Positions 39,584 through 40,616 of a stretch of DNA of 40,616 nucleotides are shown here, piece after piece (positions within the stretch are counted from its first letter, which is position 1; the number at the start of each line of letters is the position of its first letter). The translations under genes and the position numbers were made by a program. The stretch is from Nemertoderma westbladi (Eukaryota > Xenacoelomorpha > Nemertodermatida > Nemertodermatidae), in contig JAUCBJ010001111.1 of assembly GCA_032718475.1 (NCBI GenBank), positions 1-40,616 of the forward strand, in the 5' to 3' direction. The notes beneath the pieces were generated by a model. It did no database searches and had not been told where the DNA came from. It saw only the letters and a list, made by a program, of their open reading frames with translations.

Positions 39584-40475
39584 TGACGAGAGAGGGGGGG
39601 CAGAGAATGTCCCACAGGCGTCGGCGGATAATGCGAGGGCCGAAGTAGGTAAACCGCAACACCCGGCGACGGAGAGTAATAGGGGGATCGCGAGTATCCC
39701 CAGCGGCGTGCGATCGAGCAGAGAGAGGCAGGTTGACGTCGCGAGAGGGCGGACGGAGCGTCGAGCCCGATCAGAAGAGGGAAGAAGAACAGTGGAGTTT
39801 AACCGGGAGGTCGACGAGAGATCTCACGAGCGGGAATACTGCACTGAAAGAAGAAGAAGAGAAGACGGTAGGAGAAGTATCGCCGCGAACGATAGAAGAG
39901 CGAGGACGGATAGTGAGCCGTCGGTAGTTGAGATGGAAGGAGAGAGTCGGTGGGGTCGAACTACGGGAGATTGCCGTCGTCCCGGAGAGACGCGACCCGA
40001 CGAGGCGCACTACGCGTCGAGAGAAGGGTACATGATGTACCGGCACGAAGATGAGAGCGGTAGAGGGGGTCAAAGAGAAACTTTCCGACGGGATATACCT
40101 GCCGATCGAGGATACGGTAGCCGCGGGGAGGATTATTCGAGGAGAATAAACTTCGATCCTGAGCAACACATACAGACTGTAAGACATACTGTAGGCCTTA
40201 CTGCACATACCATAGGCCATGCTGACAGAAGCAATGTAGGCGATAGAATAGCGCGGACAACGGGATTAAACCCGGAAGTCGCGGAATACATTCCGGTAGG
40301 TAGGCCAGAAGCTGATAGGCCTATACCGGTACCAGTGCAGCAGTATGACTACAGCACCAAAGGATATAACATATACCCAGGGGAGGGGGGAATTATTGCG
40401 GATAGATGCATGGGCCCCAATATATTAACATCAACCCCAGTACCAAGCATACCGGTGGGGGGGGGGACAGGGTGA
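39525..40475 (+). CDS. Continuation after third G-run: Arg/Glu-rich region and C-terminal part
   Basis: Opens with the second copy of the GGAENVPQ repeat, then a long Arg/Glu/Ser/Asp-rich region (TERRARSEEGRRTVEF, REYCTERRRREDGRR). It becomes less charged towards YDYSTKGYNIYPGEGGI. Contains HTVGLTAHTIGH encoded by TAGGCCTTAC/ATAGGCCATG words. The frame stops at 40475 shortly after the 10-G run 40457-40466; the +1 frame is open from there. No enzyme motif seen. Confidence 0.5.
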   Translation: MKLEVAGGGGATSTPPREVSDERGGAENVPQASADNARAEVGKPQHPATESNRGIASIPSGVRSSRERQVDVARGRTERRARSEEGRRTVEFNREVDERSHEREYCTERRRREDGRRSIAANDRRARTDSEPSVVEMEGESRWGRTTGDCRRPGETRPDEAHYASREGYMMYRHEDESGRGGQRETFRRDIPADRGYGSRGEDYSRRINFDPEQHIQTVRHTVGLTAHTIGHADRSNVGDRIARTTGLNPEVAEYIPVGRPEADRPIPVPVQQYDYSTKGYNIYPGEGGIIADRCMGPNILTSTPVPSIPVGGGTG

Positions 40476-40616
40476 CATTCCCCCATCGCAATATCAACAA
40501 TATACCCCAATAGGAGCGAGAACAACGAACCCCTTGGATGAAAATAAGTCATGCGACACAGAAATATGGAGGGGGCCGCTACCCCCAATGATATACCCAA
40601 GTCAGAGAAAAACAGG
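40462..40616 (+). CDS. Continuation after fourth G-run, open to window end
   Basis: Frame +1 relative to 39525-40475: GDIPPSQYQQYTPIGAR and onward with no stop to 40616. Composition (Pro, Gln, Tyr, Asn) matches the end of the preceding segment, which supports continuity. The Gag core or other domains would lie beyond the window. Confidence 0.45.

Overview
The window is animal (metazoan) nuclear DNA, probably from an invertebrate. It is AT-rich, intron-rich and loaded with LINEs and BEL/Pao-like LTR elements. The species cannot be named. The 3' third is studded with the palindromic words ACCGGT and AGGCCT. I see no tRNA, rRNA, CRISPR or bacterial-type gene.

The main non-transposon content (about 3.7-29.5 kb, + strand) is part of a host gene built from six related exons, called A to F here (201, 111, 207, 198, 243 and 207 nt). 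They occur in the order A-B-C-D-E-F, A-B-C-D-E-F, A-B-C: two full units and half of a third. Each exon copy keeps exactly the same length. All 15 are open and all are phase 2-2, so any exon can be joined to, skipped from or duplicated next to any other. All except B encode charged heptad-like (coiled-coil) segments of 66-81 residues, most opening with an ITH-type motif and ending in Arg at the splice junction. No first or last exon is visible.

The introns record the history. A decayed LINE (family X) lies between F and the next A in every unit, so it predates the amplification. A 39-bp minisatellite sits just upstream of exon C with about 33, 18 and 2 copies. A foldback element with an 8-bp target duplication and a LINE-X copy lie in the C-D intron. 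Unit 2 carries a 5.7-kb LINE (family Y, minus strand) that was itself hit by a LINE-X copy. Unit 1 holds only the first 63 bp of LINE-Y, which reads as a scar of unequal exchange. Unit 3 has a LINE-Z fragment before exon A.

Flanks: 1-1815 is a LINE-X copy with a long reverse-transcriptase ORF. Its 3' end cuts into a minus-strand retroviral-like gag ORF (1816-2937). At 29903/29904 the third LINE-X copy is interrupted by what looks like a large BEL/Pao-type element. This has U3-like repeats and promoter motifs, a long repeat-filled leader, and a gag ORF (33547-36696) with a DUF1759-like core and two in-frame TGA codons. From about 36.7 kb a second, GC-rich gag-like unit begins. Its reading frame breaks at G-runs (four of 10-16 G) and it runs off the end of the window.

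Coordinates of ORFs and splice sites come from direct reading. Element boundaries are from by-eye comparison of copies and may be off by a few bases. Family names rest on motif recognition without any database search.
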